Notes: generated by a model from the sequence alone, not told the origin. A DNA stretch of 64,000 nucleotides from Chlorogloeopsis fritschii PCC 6912 (GCF_000317285.1 NZ_AJLN01000061.1:62001-126000); one strand, 5' to 3'. Shown: positions 25,008-33,145, numbered from the stretch's first letter. Program-made: numbers and translations.

Positions 25008-27809
25008 ATGCAGATACCCATTACAACCTATCGAATCCAATTCACTCCCGAATTTGGTTTTGCCAACGCTCAAGCGATCGCTTCTTTCCTAGCAGAGTTG
25101 GGAATTTCTCATATCTACGCTTCTCCCATTCTCACCGCTAGAAAAGGCAGCACCCACGGCTACGATACCGTGAACTATAACGAAATTAGCCCCGAATTGG
25201 GTGGAAAAGAACAATTTGAAGAACTAATTGAGGCACTCAAGCAACTCAATATTGGCTGGGTGCAAGATATTGTACCCAACCACATGGCATTTGACAGTCA
25301 AAACCAGATGCTTGTGGATGTTCTGGAAAACGGTTCTGATTCGCAGTATCGAGACTACTTCGATATTACTTGGAACCATCACTACGAAGAAAATCGGGGC
25401 AAAGTACTAGCACCTTTTTTAGGAAAATTTTGTGGTGATTGTTTAGAAAGTGGTGAGCTACAACTACAATATGATGAAAATGGCATCACCATTAACTATT
25501 ACTCACTCAAATTTCCTATCCGAGTAGAATCTTACTACCAAGTTTTAACCTACGACCTTGGACGTTTGCGGGAAAAAATAGGTAGAGATCACCCATGTTT
25601 CATGAAGCTTTTGAGTGTTCTCTATATGTTGAAATATACTCCATCTGGAGAGGAGGGCAGAGAACGATACGACCAAATTGCTATTGTGAAACGGATGTTG
25701 TGGGAACTCTGGAATGATAGCCCAGAGGTGAAAGAATTTATTGAAGAAAATATCCGCATTTTTAATGGAGAACCAGGTAAACCTGAAAGCTTCAATCTCC
25801 TAGAAAACTTACTTTCTGACCAATTTTTCCGGCTTTCCTACTGGAAAGTGGGTAACGAAGAACTTAATTACAGACGCTTTTTTACTGTTAATGAACTAAT
25901 TTGTCTTCGCATTGAAGAAGAAAAAGTTTTTGAGAACACCCATGCTTTGATTTTAGAATTAGTTAAAGAAGAAAAATTTAATGGATTAAGAATTGACCAT
26001 ATTGACGGACTTTACGACCCTGCAACATACCTTAATCTACTTCGAGAATATGCTCCCGAAGTTTATTTAATAGTAGAAAAAATCCTAGAACCTAAAGAAG
26101 AATTGCCTATAACTTGGCCGATTCAGGGAACAACAGGATATGACTTTCTCAACCAAGTAAATGGAATTTTCTGTTTACAATCAGCCGAACAGGAATTTGA
26201 TGACATTTATCATAGGTTTATTAAAAAAGAAGTTTCCTGTGAGGATTTGATTGACCAGAAAAAGAGATTAATTATTAGCAAAGATTTAGCAGGAGATATT
26301 GATAATTTAGCCCACCTACTCAAACAAATTTCCGGACGCTATCGCTATGCTAGTGACTTCACTATGTATGGCTTAAAAGCTGCTTTGGTAGAAATTTTGG
26401 CAGTGTTCCCAGTTTATCGCACCTATATCAGCAGTACTGGTGCAAGCAAAACCGATCAAGAATACATTCAGCAAGTTCTGGAGCGTGCAAAACAAAATAT
26501 CCCCAACTTTCTCAATGAGTTAAATTTTATCGAGAAATTCCTGCATTTAGATTTCGATGATTCCTTGAAAGAAGAAGACAAGCAACAATGGTTGCATTTT
26601 GTCATGCGGTTGCAGCAAATGACAGGGCCATTAATGGCAAAAGGTGTCGAAGATACTGTTATGTATGTGTATAATAGGCTTCTGTCATTAAATGAAGTAG
26701 GTTCCCATCCCGCTCATTTTGGTATTTCTTTAGAAGACTTTCATACCTTCAATCAAAACCGTTTGGCTGCTTGGCCTCACGCTATGAATACAACTTCTAC
26801 CCACGATACCAAACGGGGAGAAGATGTGAGAGCCAGGATCAACGTCCTATCGGAAATTCCCCAGGAGTGGGAGAATAATTTGAAACAATGGCGCGACATT
26901 AATGCACCACAAAAGATTTCTGTTGGCGGAAGAGATGTACCAACACCCAATGATGAGTACTTGTTCTACCAAAACCTTATAGGTGCTTTTCCCTTTAAGG
27001 ACGAAGAGTACCCGCAGTTTGTAGAGCGGATGCAACAGTACATTATCAAAGCAATTCGCGAAGCAAAAGTTCACACTGCTTGGCTCAAGCCAGATACTGA
27101 CTATGAAAATGCCTTTACTGAGTTTGCAGAACAGGTATTGAAAGAGCCTGAAAATAACCCCTTTTTTGAAGCTTTTCGTCCCTTCCAGCGCAAAATTCAA
27201 TACTACGGTGTATTTAATTCCCTCTCTCAGACGTTGCTGAAACTTACTGCTCCCGGTGTTCCAGACACATATCAAGGAACAGAACTTTGGGATTTGAGTT
27301 TAGTAGATCCAGATAACCGCCGCCCGGTAGACTATCAAGCGCGGCAAGAATATTTGCAGGAGATTAAAAGCAAAGCCGAGACTGACTTATCGGGTTTAAT
27401 TACAGAACTGCTGCAAAACCCAGAAGACGGAAGAATTAAACTTTTCCTAACTTATCAAGTTTTGCAAGCTCGTCGGCAACACTTGGAGGTATTCCAGCGA
27501 GGATCGTACTCCAAATTAACTGTTGCTGGTAGCTTAAAAAGTCATGTTGTCGGATTTGCCAGGGAATTGGGAGATAAAAAAATCATAGCGATCGCTCCCC
27601 GTTTCTTCACCTCGCTCGTCAAAGAAGGAGAATATCCTCTCGGCGAACAAATTTGGCAAGAAACCCGGATTGTTCCGCCTGCCGATTCTTCCCCTGTCTG
27701 GCAAGATGCGATTACAGGGCAACAAGTGCAAGGTGAAGATACCCTCTGGGTGCGGGAGATTTTGCAACAGTTCCCCGTGGCGTTGTTGGTTAATCAATCA
27801 CAACAGTAG
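25008..27809 (+). CDS. treY: Maltooligosyl trehalose synthase
   Basis: A 933-residue GH13 intramolecular transglucosylase that turns the reducing-end alpha-1,4 bond of maltodextrins into an alpha-1,1 bond, the first step of the TreY-TreZ route. The N-terminus (TYRIQFTPEFGFANAQAI) is family-typical. Triad: D330 in LRIDHIDGLYDP, E357 in IVEKILEP and D600 in STHDTKRGED. Length is within the family range. As for treZ, heptamers come to within four bases of the start and no Shine-Dalgarno exists. The last gene of the glgX-treZ-treY run, it ends 77 bases before the convergent vapC-like gene. Confidence 0.96.
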   Translation: MQIPITTYRIQFTPEFGFANAQAIASFLAELGISHIYASPILTARKGSTHGYDTVNYNEISPELGGKEQFEELIEALKQLNIGWVQDIVPNHMAFDSQNQMLVDVLENGSDSQYRDYFDITWNHHYEENRGKVLAPFLGKFCGDCLESGELQLQYDENGITINYYSLKFPIRVESYYQVLTYDLGRLREKIGRDHPCFMKLLSVLYMLKYTPSGEEGRERYDQIAIVKRMLWELWNDSPEVKEFIEENIRIFNGEPGKPESFNLLENLLSDQFFRLSYWKVGNEELNYRRFFTVNELICLRIEEEKVFENTHALILELVKEEKFNGLRIDHIDGLYDPATYLNLLREYAPEVYLIVEKILEPKEELPITWPIQGTTGYDFLNQVNGIFCLQSAEQEFDDIYHRFIKKEVSCEDLIDQKKRLIISKDLAGDIDNLAHLLKQISGRYRYASDFTMYGLKAALVEILAVFPVYRTYISSTGASKTDQEYIQQVLERAKQNIPNFLNELNFIEKFLHLDFDDSLKEEDKQQWLHFVMRLQQMTGPLMAKGVEDTVMYVYNRLLSLNEVGSHPAHFGISLEDFHTFNQNRLAAWPHAMNTTSTHDTKRGEDVRARINVLSEIPQEWENNLKQWRDINAPQKISVGGRDVPTPNDEYLFYQNLIGAFPFKDEEYPQFVERMQQYIIKAIREAKVHTAWLKPDTDYENAFTEFAEQVLKEPENNPFFEAFRPFQRKIQYYGVFNSLSQTLLKLTAPGVPDTYQGTELWDLSLVDPDNRRPVDYQARQEYLQEIKSKAETDLSGLITELLQNPEDGRIKLFLTYQVLQARRQHLEVFQRGSYSKLTVAGSLKSHVVGFARELGDKKIIAIAPRFFTSLVKEGEYPLGEQIWQETRIVPPADSSPVWQDAITGQQVQGEDTLWVREILQQFPVALLVNQSQQ

Positions 27810-27886
27810 AATCGCGCAAGCGATCGCATTCTTCTCGCTAGCATTTAAGGTTTTCAATCGAGCGATCGCTTAGAAACATTCATTTA

Positions 27887-28294
27887 CTACAACTGTTTCA
27901 GTAGTTGATTAACAGATAACACGGGCATGGTTGCATTTGAAAAATTCCGATCGCGGGTAACAATTGCATCTAAACCTTGAGCAATTGCACAAGCAATTTG
28001 TACAGCGTCTTCAAAATCTGCCAAACCTGACATTAAAGCAACTTCCAAAACAATTCGATCAACAGGGCAAATCTCCATAACTGCCAGTATGATAGAGATT
28101 ATTTGCCTTGCTCGTTCGATACTTTGAGTTTGCCTTTTGGCTATGTAGAAAATATCGGTTAGCGTTGTTGCAGTGAAATAACCTACAACTTGTCCAGCAC
28201 CAAGCGCTTGAAACAAGGCTTCTGCATCCGAAAAAAATGGCTCCCGCTCTAGCAAGAAATCAAGAACTATGTTGGTATCGATGAGAACTCTCAC
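27887..28294 (-). CDS. PIN-domain toxin (VapC-like)
   Basis: A 135-residue PIN-domain ribonuclease. The acidic metal-binding residues are visible at D7 (LIDTNIVLDF), E42-region/D47 (TDIFYIAKR), D95 in FEDAVQIACA and D114 in VTRDRNF. It overlaps the upstream antitoxin gene by four bases (ATGA), the usual arrangement of type II toxin-antitoxin pairs. The toxin presumably cuts RNA when its antitoxin is degraded; the target is unknown. It converges with treY. The protein looks complete, so the module should be functional. Confidence 0.88.
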   Translation of the reverse strand: MRVLIDTNIVLDFLLEREPFFSDAEALFQALGAGQVVGYFTATTLTDIFYIAKRQTQSIERARQIISIILAVMEICPVDRIVLEVALMSGLADFEDAVQIACAIAQGLDAIVTRDRNFSNATMPVLSVNQLLKQL

Positions 28295-28521
28295 TTGAGA
28301 TACTTCTCCACTCGATGCTCTTCCAGCATTGCCTCTACTTGAGCGTCAGTGGGTGGCGGCTGATCTGTTTTTAGCAAACCACGCATCTGATTAATCAGAG
28401 TTTTGCGATTTGGTTGTAGGTTAAGATTGCCTTTAAGGGATTCAATGATGTCACTGACTAATGCGAGACGATCGCTCACCGATAAGTGACGGGCTTGCTC
28501 TTTCAACTTTTGCAATAACAT
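28291..28521 (-). CDS. Antitoxin of the VapC-like pair
   Basis: 76 residues, N-terminal helical part LLQKLKEQARHLSVSDRLALVSDIIESL, then a charged C-terminus with PPPTDAQVEAMLEEHRVEKYLK that probably wraps the PIN toxin. GGAG lies eight bases before the ATG. It overlaps the toxin gene by four bases. The family is the one with a short LSxxDRLxLVxDIxESL region, often found before PIN toxins in cyanobacteria. It likely represses its own promoter. Confidence 0.8.
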   Translation of the reverse strand: MLLQKLKEQARHLSVSDRLALVSDIIESLKGNLNLQPNRKTLINQMRGLLKTDQPPPTDAQVEAMLEEHRVEKYLK

Positions 28522-28578
28522 TAGATCTACTCCAACAATCGCTGGTATCTAGATTCTAATATGAGCGATGATGAGCGA

Positions 28579-28665
28579 TCACCTGCAACACAGTTCGGGC
28601 AACAAGTCGATATACCCAATCAAGATCAGGTAGTTGATTGGAGAGATGTTGGAGACAACAATCAT
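28579..28665 (-). pseudogene. Truncated DUF3368 (PIN-like) toxin gene, 28 codons
   Basis: Reading from 28665 the sequence begins MIVVSNISPINYLILIGYID and then LLPEL, the typical N-terminus of DUF3368 toxins (usually VVSNTSPxxNL). A TGA follows after 28 codons and no further family homology is seen before the next gene. Its ATG overlaps the TGA of the UPF0175 gene (ATGA), the normal toxin-antitoxin junction. The toxin has been lost. Confidence 0.75.
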
Positions 28666-28952
28666 TCCTTGGCTAAAAAGTTACGAATCGATTGAACATC
28701 TTGTTCTAAATCGTCTTCAGTGTAGGGTAAGTAGGCTTTTTCGCGCTTAAGGAATTCATAGGTTTCCCAACGGGAGGAGAAATTGAGCATTCGGCGGACT
28801 TCAGCGGCTCCAATACGACCTTGGCGATAGTTGTCAGCCACAATGAGTTCTAAAATTCTGCGGGAAAAGTTAGCGGGTTGGAGTTGCAGTTGATTAGCGA
28901 TATCGTCGGGAAGTTCGATTATAATTTGTATATTGTTATACGGAATTTTCAA
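28662..28952 (-). CDS. UPF0175 family antitoxin-like protein
   Basis: 96 residues matching UPF0175: an N-terminal strand (IQIIIELPDDIANQLQ), a helical middle (RILELIVADNYRQGRIGAAEVRRMLNF) where AAEVRRML is a helix-turn-helix-like motif, and a charged tail. The family is usually paired with DUF3368 PIN-like toxins; here the toxin is a 28-codon remnant directly downstream. The start lies inside the 3' end of the S1-domain gene (17-base overlap, different frame), so it is probably translated from that transcript. An antitoxin without its toxin may still act as a regulator. Confidence 0.8.
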   Translation of the reverse strand: MKIPYNNIQIIIELPDDIANQLQLQPANFSRRILELIVADNYRQGRIGAAEVRRMLNFSSRWETYEFLKREKAYLPYTEDDLEQDVQSIRNFLAKE

Positions 28953-29874
28953 GTGGTTCTAGAATAACTCTACCCTTTTCTATATTTGCTTCAATAACTA
29001 TTGCCTTCAAGCGATCGTTGACTTTGAAAACTTGGCTTGGGTGGTTAATAGATGGATTGAGAATCCTTGAGCTAGGCACTAAGGCATACAGTTCTCCAAT
29101 ATCAACAATTACACCGTAGTCTCTGACACATAGTACAGTACCACTAACAACTTGACCAACTTGTAACTGCCTGAGTTTGTTTCTAACAGAGCCAGGGATT
29201 AGCACCAAGCGATTAAACTCTTCTCTTACTTCCAAAATCTTGAGTGGAAGTTCTTTCCCAATCACCAATTCCTCCCGGTGCTTGTCAACATAAGTACAAA
29301 TAAAACCGTGCAAGCCTTCAATTTTGGTTATTGCTCCGCGCATAGTTTTTCTAAGGATTTTTCCATAAACTGTTACATCCTCAGACTGCAATTGCCGTAA
29401 CCGTTCCCATGCTTTTTGCCTCTCTAATTGGCGGATTGAAAAAGAAACCGTTGGAGGATGCTCTTGAGAACACAAGAACCACTGAATTCTCGCTGATACC
29501 CCACCTGCATGGGCTGCAAGAATTTTAGTGTGTACGATGAGTTCTTCTTTATTTACGGAACGACCACATTGGCGAGAAGCCTCATACAATGTATGTTCAT
29601 ACAAGCGATCGCTATCTTTGAGGGTTTCCGGTGAACAATGGGAGAAGAAAATATCATGCTCACCATCGTAATTTCCTACAACCAAAAATTCTCGGATTTC
29701 ATTCAATTGCAGAGCTTCTTCTGGAGTTTGAATTTCGTTAAGTGATAGCTCTGGCAGTGGAACGTAAACTGGTTGCTCCGTATCAAAGTCAACAAGGACA
29801 CCTGCATTTTCCAGCCTAATGATTTTTCCAGTAACGATATCACCAGGTTGAAATCTACCTAACTTAAAGCTCAT
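28936..29874 (-). CDS. S1-domain RNA-binding protein
   Basis: A 312-residue protein with S1-type OB folds: one at about residues 7-75 (FQPGDIVTGKIIRLENAGVLVDF), a divergent one in the middle (EDVTVYGKILRKTMRGAITKIEG) and a clear one at about 226-300 (QVGQVVSGTVLCVRDYGVIVDIG). It resembles cyanobacterial ribosomal protein S1 paralogues but is divergent in residues 80-145, so an accessory role in mRNA binding or translation is more likely than the main S1. The 3' end overlaps the UPF0175 gene by 17 bases. No Shine-Dalgarno is evident, and a neighbour upstream in the same direction is far off. Confidence 0.8.
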   Translation of the reverse strand: MSFKLGRFQPGDIVTGKIIRLENAGVLVDFDTEQPVYVPLPELSLNEIQTPEEALQLNEIREFLVVGNYDGEHDIFFSHCSPETLKDSDRLYEHTLYEASRQCGRSVNKEELIVHTKILAAHAGGVSARIQWFLCSQEHPPTVSFSIRQLERQKAWERLRQLQSEDVTVYGKILRKTMRGAITKIEGLHGFICTYVDKHREELVIGKELPLKILEVREEFNRLVLIPGSVRNKLRQLQVGQVVSGTVLCVRDYGVIVDIGELYALVPSSRILNPSINHPSQVFKVNDRLKAIVIEANIEKGRVILEPLENSV

Positions 29875-30054
29875 AAGCTACTGGGTTTAACATCACCCTG
29901 CTTTGTTAGCGTTTTATCATAGCGTCTGCGGGTATTTTAGCATACAGCACAAGTCAACTATATAACGATCGCCTTCAACGGCTGCAAGTATCTTTCACAA
30001 TATATGAGCTTGAGTCAGTCTGCTGTAACGTAGTTGTTAGATAATGCCGAGAAG

Positions 30055-30183
30055 CTACAGTTCCTGTTCAATCGCTTGTCTAATTTCCTCTTCGGAACTT
30101 GATCGGGCAACTGATACCATGTGTGTGGGATCATCTTGAGAAGGCCGCAATAGCTCTATTATTCCTAATCCTGGAACACGCAT
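30055..30183 (-). CDS. Possible small acidic protein, 42 aa
   Basis: A 42-codon frame from ATG 30183 (MRVPGLGIIELLRPSQDD...) to TAG. It is helical at the end (SSSEEEIRQAIEQEL) and acidic. There is only a weak ribosome site. It fills the otherwise empty spacer between atpH and the S1 gene. It could be chance; no family is recognised. Confidence 0.25.
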   Translation of the reverse strand: MRVPGLGIIELLRPSQDDPTHMVSVARSSSEEEIRQAIEQEL

Positions 30184-30269
30184 GACTGGTTACTCACAAC
30201 AAACCTATATTTCCCAGATTCTTCACGAGTAAATCAGACATCTACGAGTTGAACGCTGGCGTCAGGGCA

Positions 30270-30821
30270 TTATTTCATCAAGGAATTCGCAAGCCGGCGA
30301 AGTTGCTCTTTCAGACTAAGATCTATTACTTGAGAGCCAACTTTAACGACGAGACCACCAAGTATATTTGGATCAATACGGGTTTTGAGTTCAACTTGTT
30401 TAGCCCCTGTCATTTCTTTGATTTTTTCGGCGATCGCCTGCCGTTGTTTTTCCGTGAGTTCAATGGTGGCGATCGCTTCAGCTAGTACGATCTGGTTTAA
30501 TTCACGTAACAAAAGTTGGTATTCTTGACAAATACCTTGTAACCACAAGATCCGGCGACGATCTACTAAAAGCATTAAAAAATTAAGAACATACGGATGA
30601 ACCTGGGTTGCTGCAATTTTCCGGAGTACAGCCTTCTTTGCCTCAGCCTTGACTAGCGGATTAGCTAAAAATTGATTTAAATCCTGAGATTTGTCAAGCA
30701 AATCCAGTAAAAAAGCAACATCTTGATTAATCCGCTCTGTTAAACCGTGATTCACAGCTATAGACATCAATGCCTGGGCATAAGGCTTGACAATTTTAGT
30801 ACTTACTATGCCATGTCTCAT
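30270..30821 (-). CDS. atpH: ATP synthase F1 delta subunit, isolated gene
   Basis: 183 residues from ATG 30821, full family length. Typical features are KPYAQALMSIA at the N-terminus, FLANPLVKAEAKKAVLRKI in the middle and VELKTRIDPNILGGLVVKVGSQVIDLSLKEQLRRL at the C-terminus. The delta subunit links F1 to the peripheral stalk. In cyanobacteria this gene normally sits between atpF and atpA; here it stands alone beside PsiE and PRC-barrel genes, with no other atp gene in the window. It may be a second copy or a relocated only copy. A TTG three codons upstream is an alternative start. Confidence 0.9.
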   Translation of the reverse strand: MRHGIVSTKIVKPYAQALMSIAVNHGLTERINQDVAFLLDLLDKSQDLNQFLANPLVKAEAKKAVLRKIAATQVHPYVLNFLMLLVDRRRILWLQGICQEYQLLLRELNQIVLAEAIATIELTEKQRQAIAEKIKEMTGAKQVELKTRIDPNILGGLVVKVGSQVIDLSLKEQLRRLANSLMK

Positions 30822-30884
30822 AGAAGACAACTATATTGAATATCGAAGATATCAGCCAGCCCCTTGATGGGCATGGCAAGTTTG

Positions 30885-31355
30885 TTAGATATGAAGGTTT
30901 TTTTCGGAAAAGCCAATCGTTTTGAAGATACGCCCCTGGATAGTGCGAACGAGCAGCAATCCTCCCAAAACTACCAAAAATCCACAAATAGCCCAAAGCT
31001 GAGTGTTAGGAATTTCTACAACGCCACGTAAGATAACTTCTCGTAAAGTAGAAACAATAGACACTTCGACTGCAACTCCAACGGAGATGCGTCGTTCTTG
31101 GAGGTAGATAATTAATAGTCGAAATAGTTCAACCAAAATCAATAGAAATAGAATATCGGAGGTGATTGCTTGAAACTGAAGGGGGTGCATGAGAGAGAAA
31201 AATAATTCCCCCATCCGAATGAGCATGATACTAAACAAACCAATGCACAGTAGTATCACGATCAAGTCTTGAACAGTTTCAAGATAATGAACAATCTGTT
31301 CTCGACTGACTAGAATTTTCCACTGATTAGGTGAATTATTCCAGATTTTAAACAT
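30885..31355 (-). CDS. PsiE-family membrane protein
   Basis: 156 residues with about four membrane helices (near 28-50, 60-80, 95-115 and 120-140). The segment RLLIIYLQERRISVGVAVEVSIVSTLREVI is typical of the PsiE (phosphate-starvation-inducible E) family. Its biochemical role is unknown. It follows the PRC-barrel gene on the same strand with 36 bases between, so they probably form one unit, and atpH comes next after 63 bases. ATG 31355 was chosen because a purine-rich AAGGAA precedes it; a TTG one codon upstream is possible. Regulation by phosphate is not shown by any visible pho box. Confidence 0.8.
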   Translation of the reverse strand: MFKIWNNSPNQWKILVSREQIVHYLETVQDLIVILLCIGLFSIMLIRMGELFFSLMHPLQFQAITSDILFLLILVELFRLLIIYLQERRISVGVAVEVSIVSTLREVILRGVVEIPNTQLWAICGFLVVLGGLLLVRTIQGRIFKTIGFSEKNLHI

Positions 31356-31391
31356 CAACCATTTTTCCTTCAGGTGGCAATTGTTCCTGTT

Positions 31392-32153
31392 TCAGGCTTG
31401 CTTTTTCGTTAGGTGTTTCCAAGCAGAATTTAGGGCATTTTTTACGCGATCGCCAGCACGGTTTGCGGCTTCTTGAAAGCTTTCCCACTCGTCTTGCAAA
31501 AACTGTGCAGCTTGTTGTAAGGCGTTTTTGTCGTGCTTGCCAGAGGCTTCTAATTCGTCATGCACTTCTTTAATCTTCACCCGTACCACTTCTGGCTTGT
31601 CATTTGGCGAAACGAGAGATTTAAGGCGATCGCCCATTGTCCGCACTAAGTTCTTAACTTGCTGCGACTTCTCGCTAAGAAAGCCCTTAAGTCCTTCTGG
31701 CTCACTTTGGAGGCGTTCTTTAGCACCTTCTCGCACTACTACCGCTTCAGCCTCAATGACTTCCACATCTTCTGGATATAATACTGCCCTACCGCCAAAG
31801 GGAGCGGCGATATCTCCTGCCAAAATATAGGCTGTAATGTTGCCAGTTTCCCAATCAAAGAGAAAATCTTCCACCCATCCCAAAGTTTCAGCCATGGGAG
31901 AGCGGACTGGCAATTGGTACAAACGGCGGAGATTTGTAGGTTGAGAAACAACGCTACTACTGTAAGTTAATACAGCATCGGGGCCAATGACAAACACTTG
32001 CTCTAGGGGTGTATATCCTTGGCTTCCTCCAATAAAGCTCACCCTTCCTTTGTCATCAATCCAAACCTCTTCCACTGTGTCAAAACGGGATGCAGTAACA
32101 CTATCCATTGCCATTAAACCCAGGATTTGGCTGCGGCGTACAACATTAATCAT
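31392..32153 (-). CDS. PRC-barrel domain protein
   Basis: 253 residues with two PRC-barrel units: residues about 5-80 (RRSQILGLMAMDSVTASRFDTVEEVWID) and about 85-155 (VRSPMAETLGWVEDFLFDWETGNITAYILAG). The C-terminal 100 residues are charged and helical and include QQAAQFLQDEWESFQEAANRAGDRV, resembling stress-type coiled regions. The start is fixed by GAGGAGGAGAAA a few bases before ATG 32153, which is one of the best ribosome sites in the window. PRC barrels bind proteins or RNA at membranes; the function here is unknown. It heads the unit with the PsiE gene. Confidence 0.85.
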   Translation of the reverse strand: MINVVRRSQILGLMAMDSVTASRFDTVEEVWIDDKGRVSFIGGSQGYTPLEQVFVIGPDAVLTYSSSVVSQPTNLRRLYQLPVRSPMAETLGWVEDFLFDWETGNITAYILAGDIAAPFGGRAVLYPEDVEVIEAEAVVVREGAKERLQSEPEGLKGFLSEKSQQVKNLVRTMGDRLKSLVSPNDKPEVVRVKIKEVHDELEASGKHDKNALQQAAQFLQDEWESFQEAANRAGDRVKNALNSAWKHLTKKQA

Positions 32154-32314
32154 GGCTTTCTCCTCCTCATAATATATGTATGTCTGCACGATGGTGTGAG
32201 CGGATGCGGCGGGGGCGATCGCTGCTTGAGTAAATGATTATTTTGAGGAAAAATTGGATTCACCACGCTCGGTGACAGTGCAATACGGTTCAGTTAGTGA
32301 TGTTGATTTCTCGG

Positions 32315-32641
32315 AGATCCCCCTTAGCCCACGGCAATAAAGCGGGAAGAAAATCTACACCCGGACACTTGCTACAACGGGGGACTCGGGGCCCCCACGG
32401 AGTGGGGATTGGGGGAGAACCCCCGCAACGCAGTGTCCTCGCTTTTTACCTCCCCTTAGGGATTTCCAAGAAACAAATTATCCCGGATTGTGGGGTGGGC
32501 ATCCTGCCCGCCCCTCGGATGGGACGGGTGGGGACACCCATCCCACAAGAAAATTTGGGATGTTTTTTATTTGGAAGTCCCTTAAAAAGGGGAAAATTAA
32601 CTGCTTTTTGCCCCCCTTAGAAAGGGGGGTTGGGGGGATCT
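32315..32641. repeat. Composite repeat with nested inverted repeats
   Basis: Outer ends are AGATCCCCC and GGGGGGATCT. Inside lie a hairpin at 32363-32438 (GGACACTTGCTACAACG ... CGCAACGCAGTGTCC), an inverted pair CCTTAGGGATTTCCAA (from 32454) / TTGGAAGTCCCTT (from 32571), and within that a further pair TTGTGGGGTGGG (32488-32499) / CCCATCCCACAA (32537-32548). It has no coding capacity. The layering suggests successive insertions of small elements into one another. Confidence 0.8.
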
Positions 32642-32664
32642 AACCTTATCCCCAGACAAATAAA

Positions 32665-33105
32665 TTAACCTATATTAACCTTGACAACTTTGTGCTTTTC
32701 CTCTTCAGCTTTTGGCAAGGTTAGACTGAGAATTCCATTTTTGTATTCAGCGTGCACTTTATCGTTTTGAATATGGGAAGGCAACGGAATCACCCGTTCA
32801 AATCTGCCGTAGCGGAACTCAGAGCGAGTTATACCATTGTCTTCGATTCTAGTTTCAGACTTACGCTCACCGCTAATAGAAACTGATTCGGCAGTGACTT
32901 CTACATTAATGTCTTTTGGTTCTAAACCGGGTACTTCCAGTTTCAGGTGAATCGCATCATTAGTTTCTTCCATTTCAGCGGCTGGAACAAAGGATAACCC
33001 CACACCTTCTCCGCCATCAGACGACAGTAGCCGATCAAACAGGCGATTCATATCCCGATGTAATGTTTCAATTTCCCGTAAGGGTTCCCAACGAATAAGT
33101 GCCAT
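32665..33105 (-). CDS. hspA: Small heat-shock protein (Hsp20)
   Basis: 146 residues from ATG 33105 (MALIRWEPLREIETL), a cytoplasmic ATP-independent chaperone that holds unfolding proteins and protects thylakoid membranes in cyanobacteria. The alpha-crystallin domain spans about 40-140, with the conserved FRYGRFERVIPLP and the GILSLTLPKAEE end with the IxI/V-type tail (VVKVNIG). The leader can form a hairpin that covers the ribosome site AGAGGTGA, so expression may be heat-controlled at translation. An upstream in-frame ATG at 33114 is less likely because the ribosome site would then fall inside the gene. Confidence 0.95.
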   Translation of the reverse strand: MALIRWEPLREIETLHRDMNRLFDRLLSSDGGEGVGLSFVPAAEMEETNDAIHLKLEVPGLEPKDINVEVTAESVSISGERKSETRIEDNGITRSEFRYGRFERVIPLPSHIQNDKVHAEYKNGILSLTLPKAEEEKHKVVKVNIG

Positions 33106-33110
33106 AGCTA

Positions 33111-33145
33111 TCACCTCTAAGAATCAAGATTGTTTCTAGTAGAGG
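33111..33145 (-). promoter_or_regulatory. Candidate RNA thermometer in the hspA leader
   Basis: Read on the minus strand, CCTCTA (33145-33140) pairs with TAGAGG (33119-33114), and inner AGAA pairs with TTCT, leaving a two-base bulge and a ten-base loop. The 3' arm contains most of the Shine-Dalgarno AGAGGTGA, seven bases before the ATG. Small heat-shock genes of Synechocystis and Anabaena are known to use short hairpin thermometers of this kind. This is a structural prediction by eye. Confidence 0.6.

Noticed and set aside
30055-30183. 42-codon frame as a confirmed gene
   Set aside because: Only listed at low confidence; ribosome site is weak and no family is recognised.
32297-32620. 107-codon frame in the composite repeat
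   Set aside because: Consists of inverted-repeat DNA with Pro/Gly-rich translation; not a gene.
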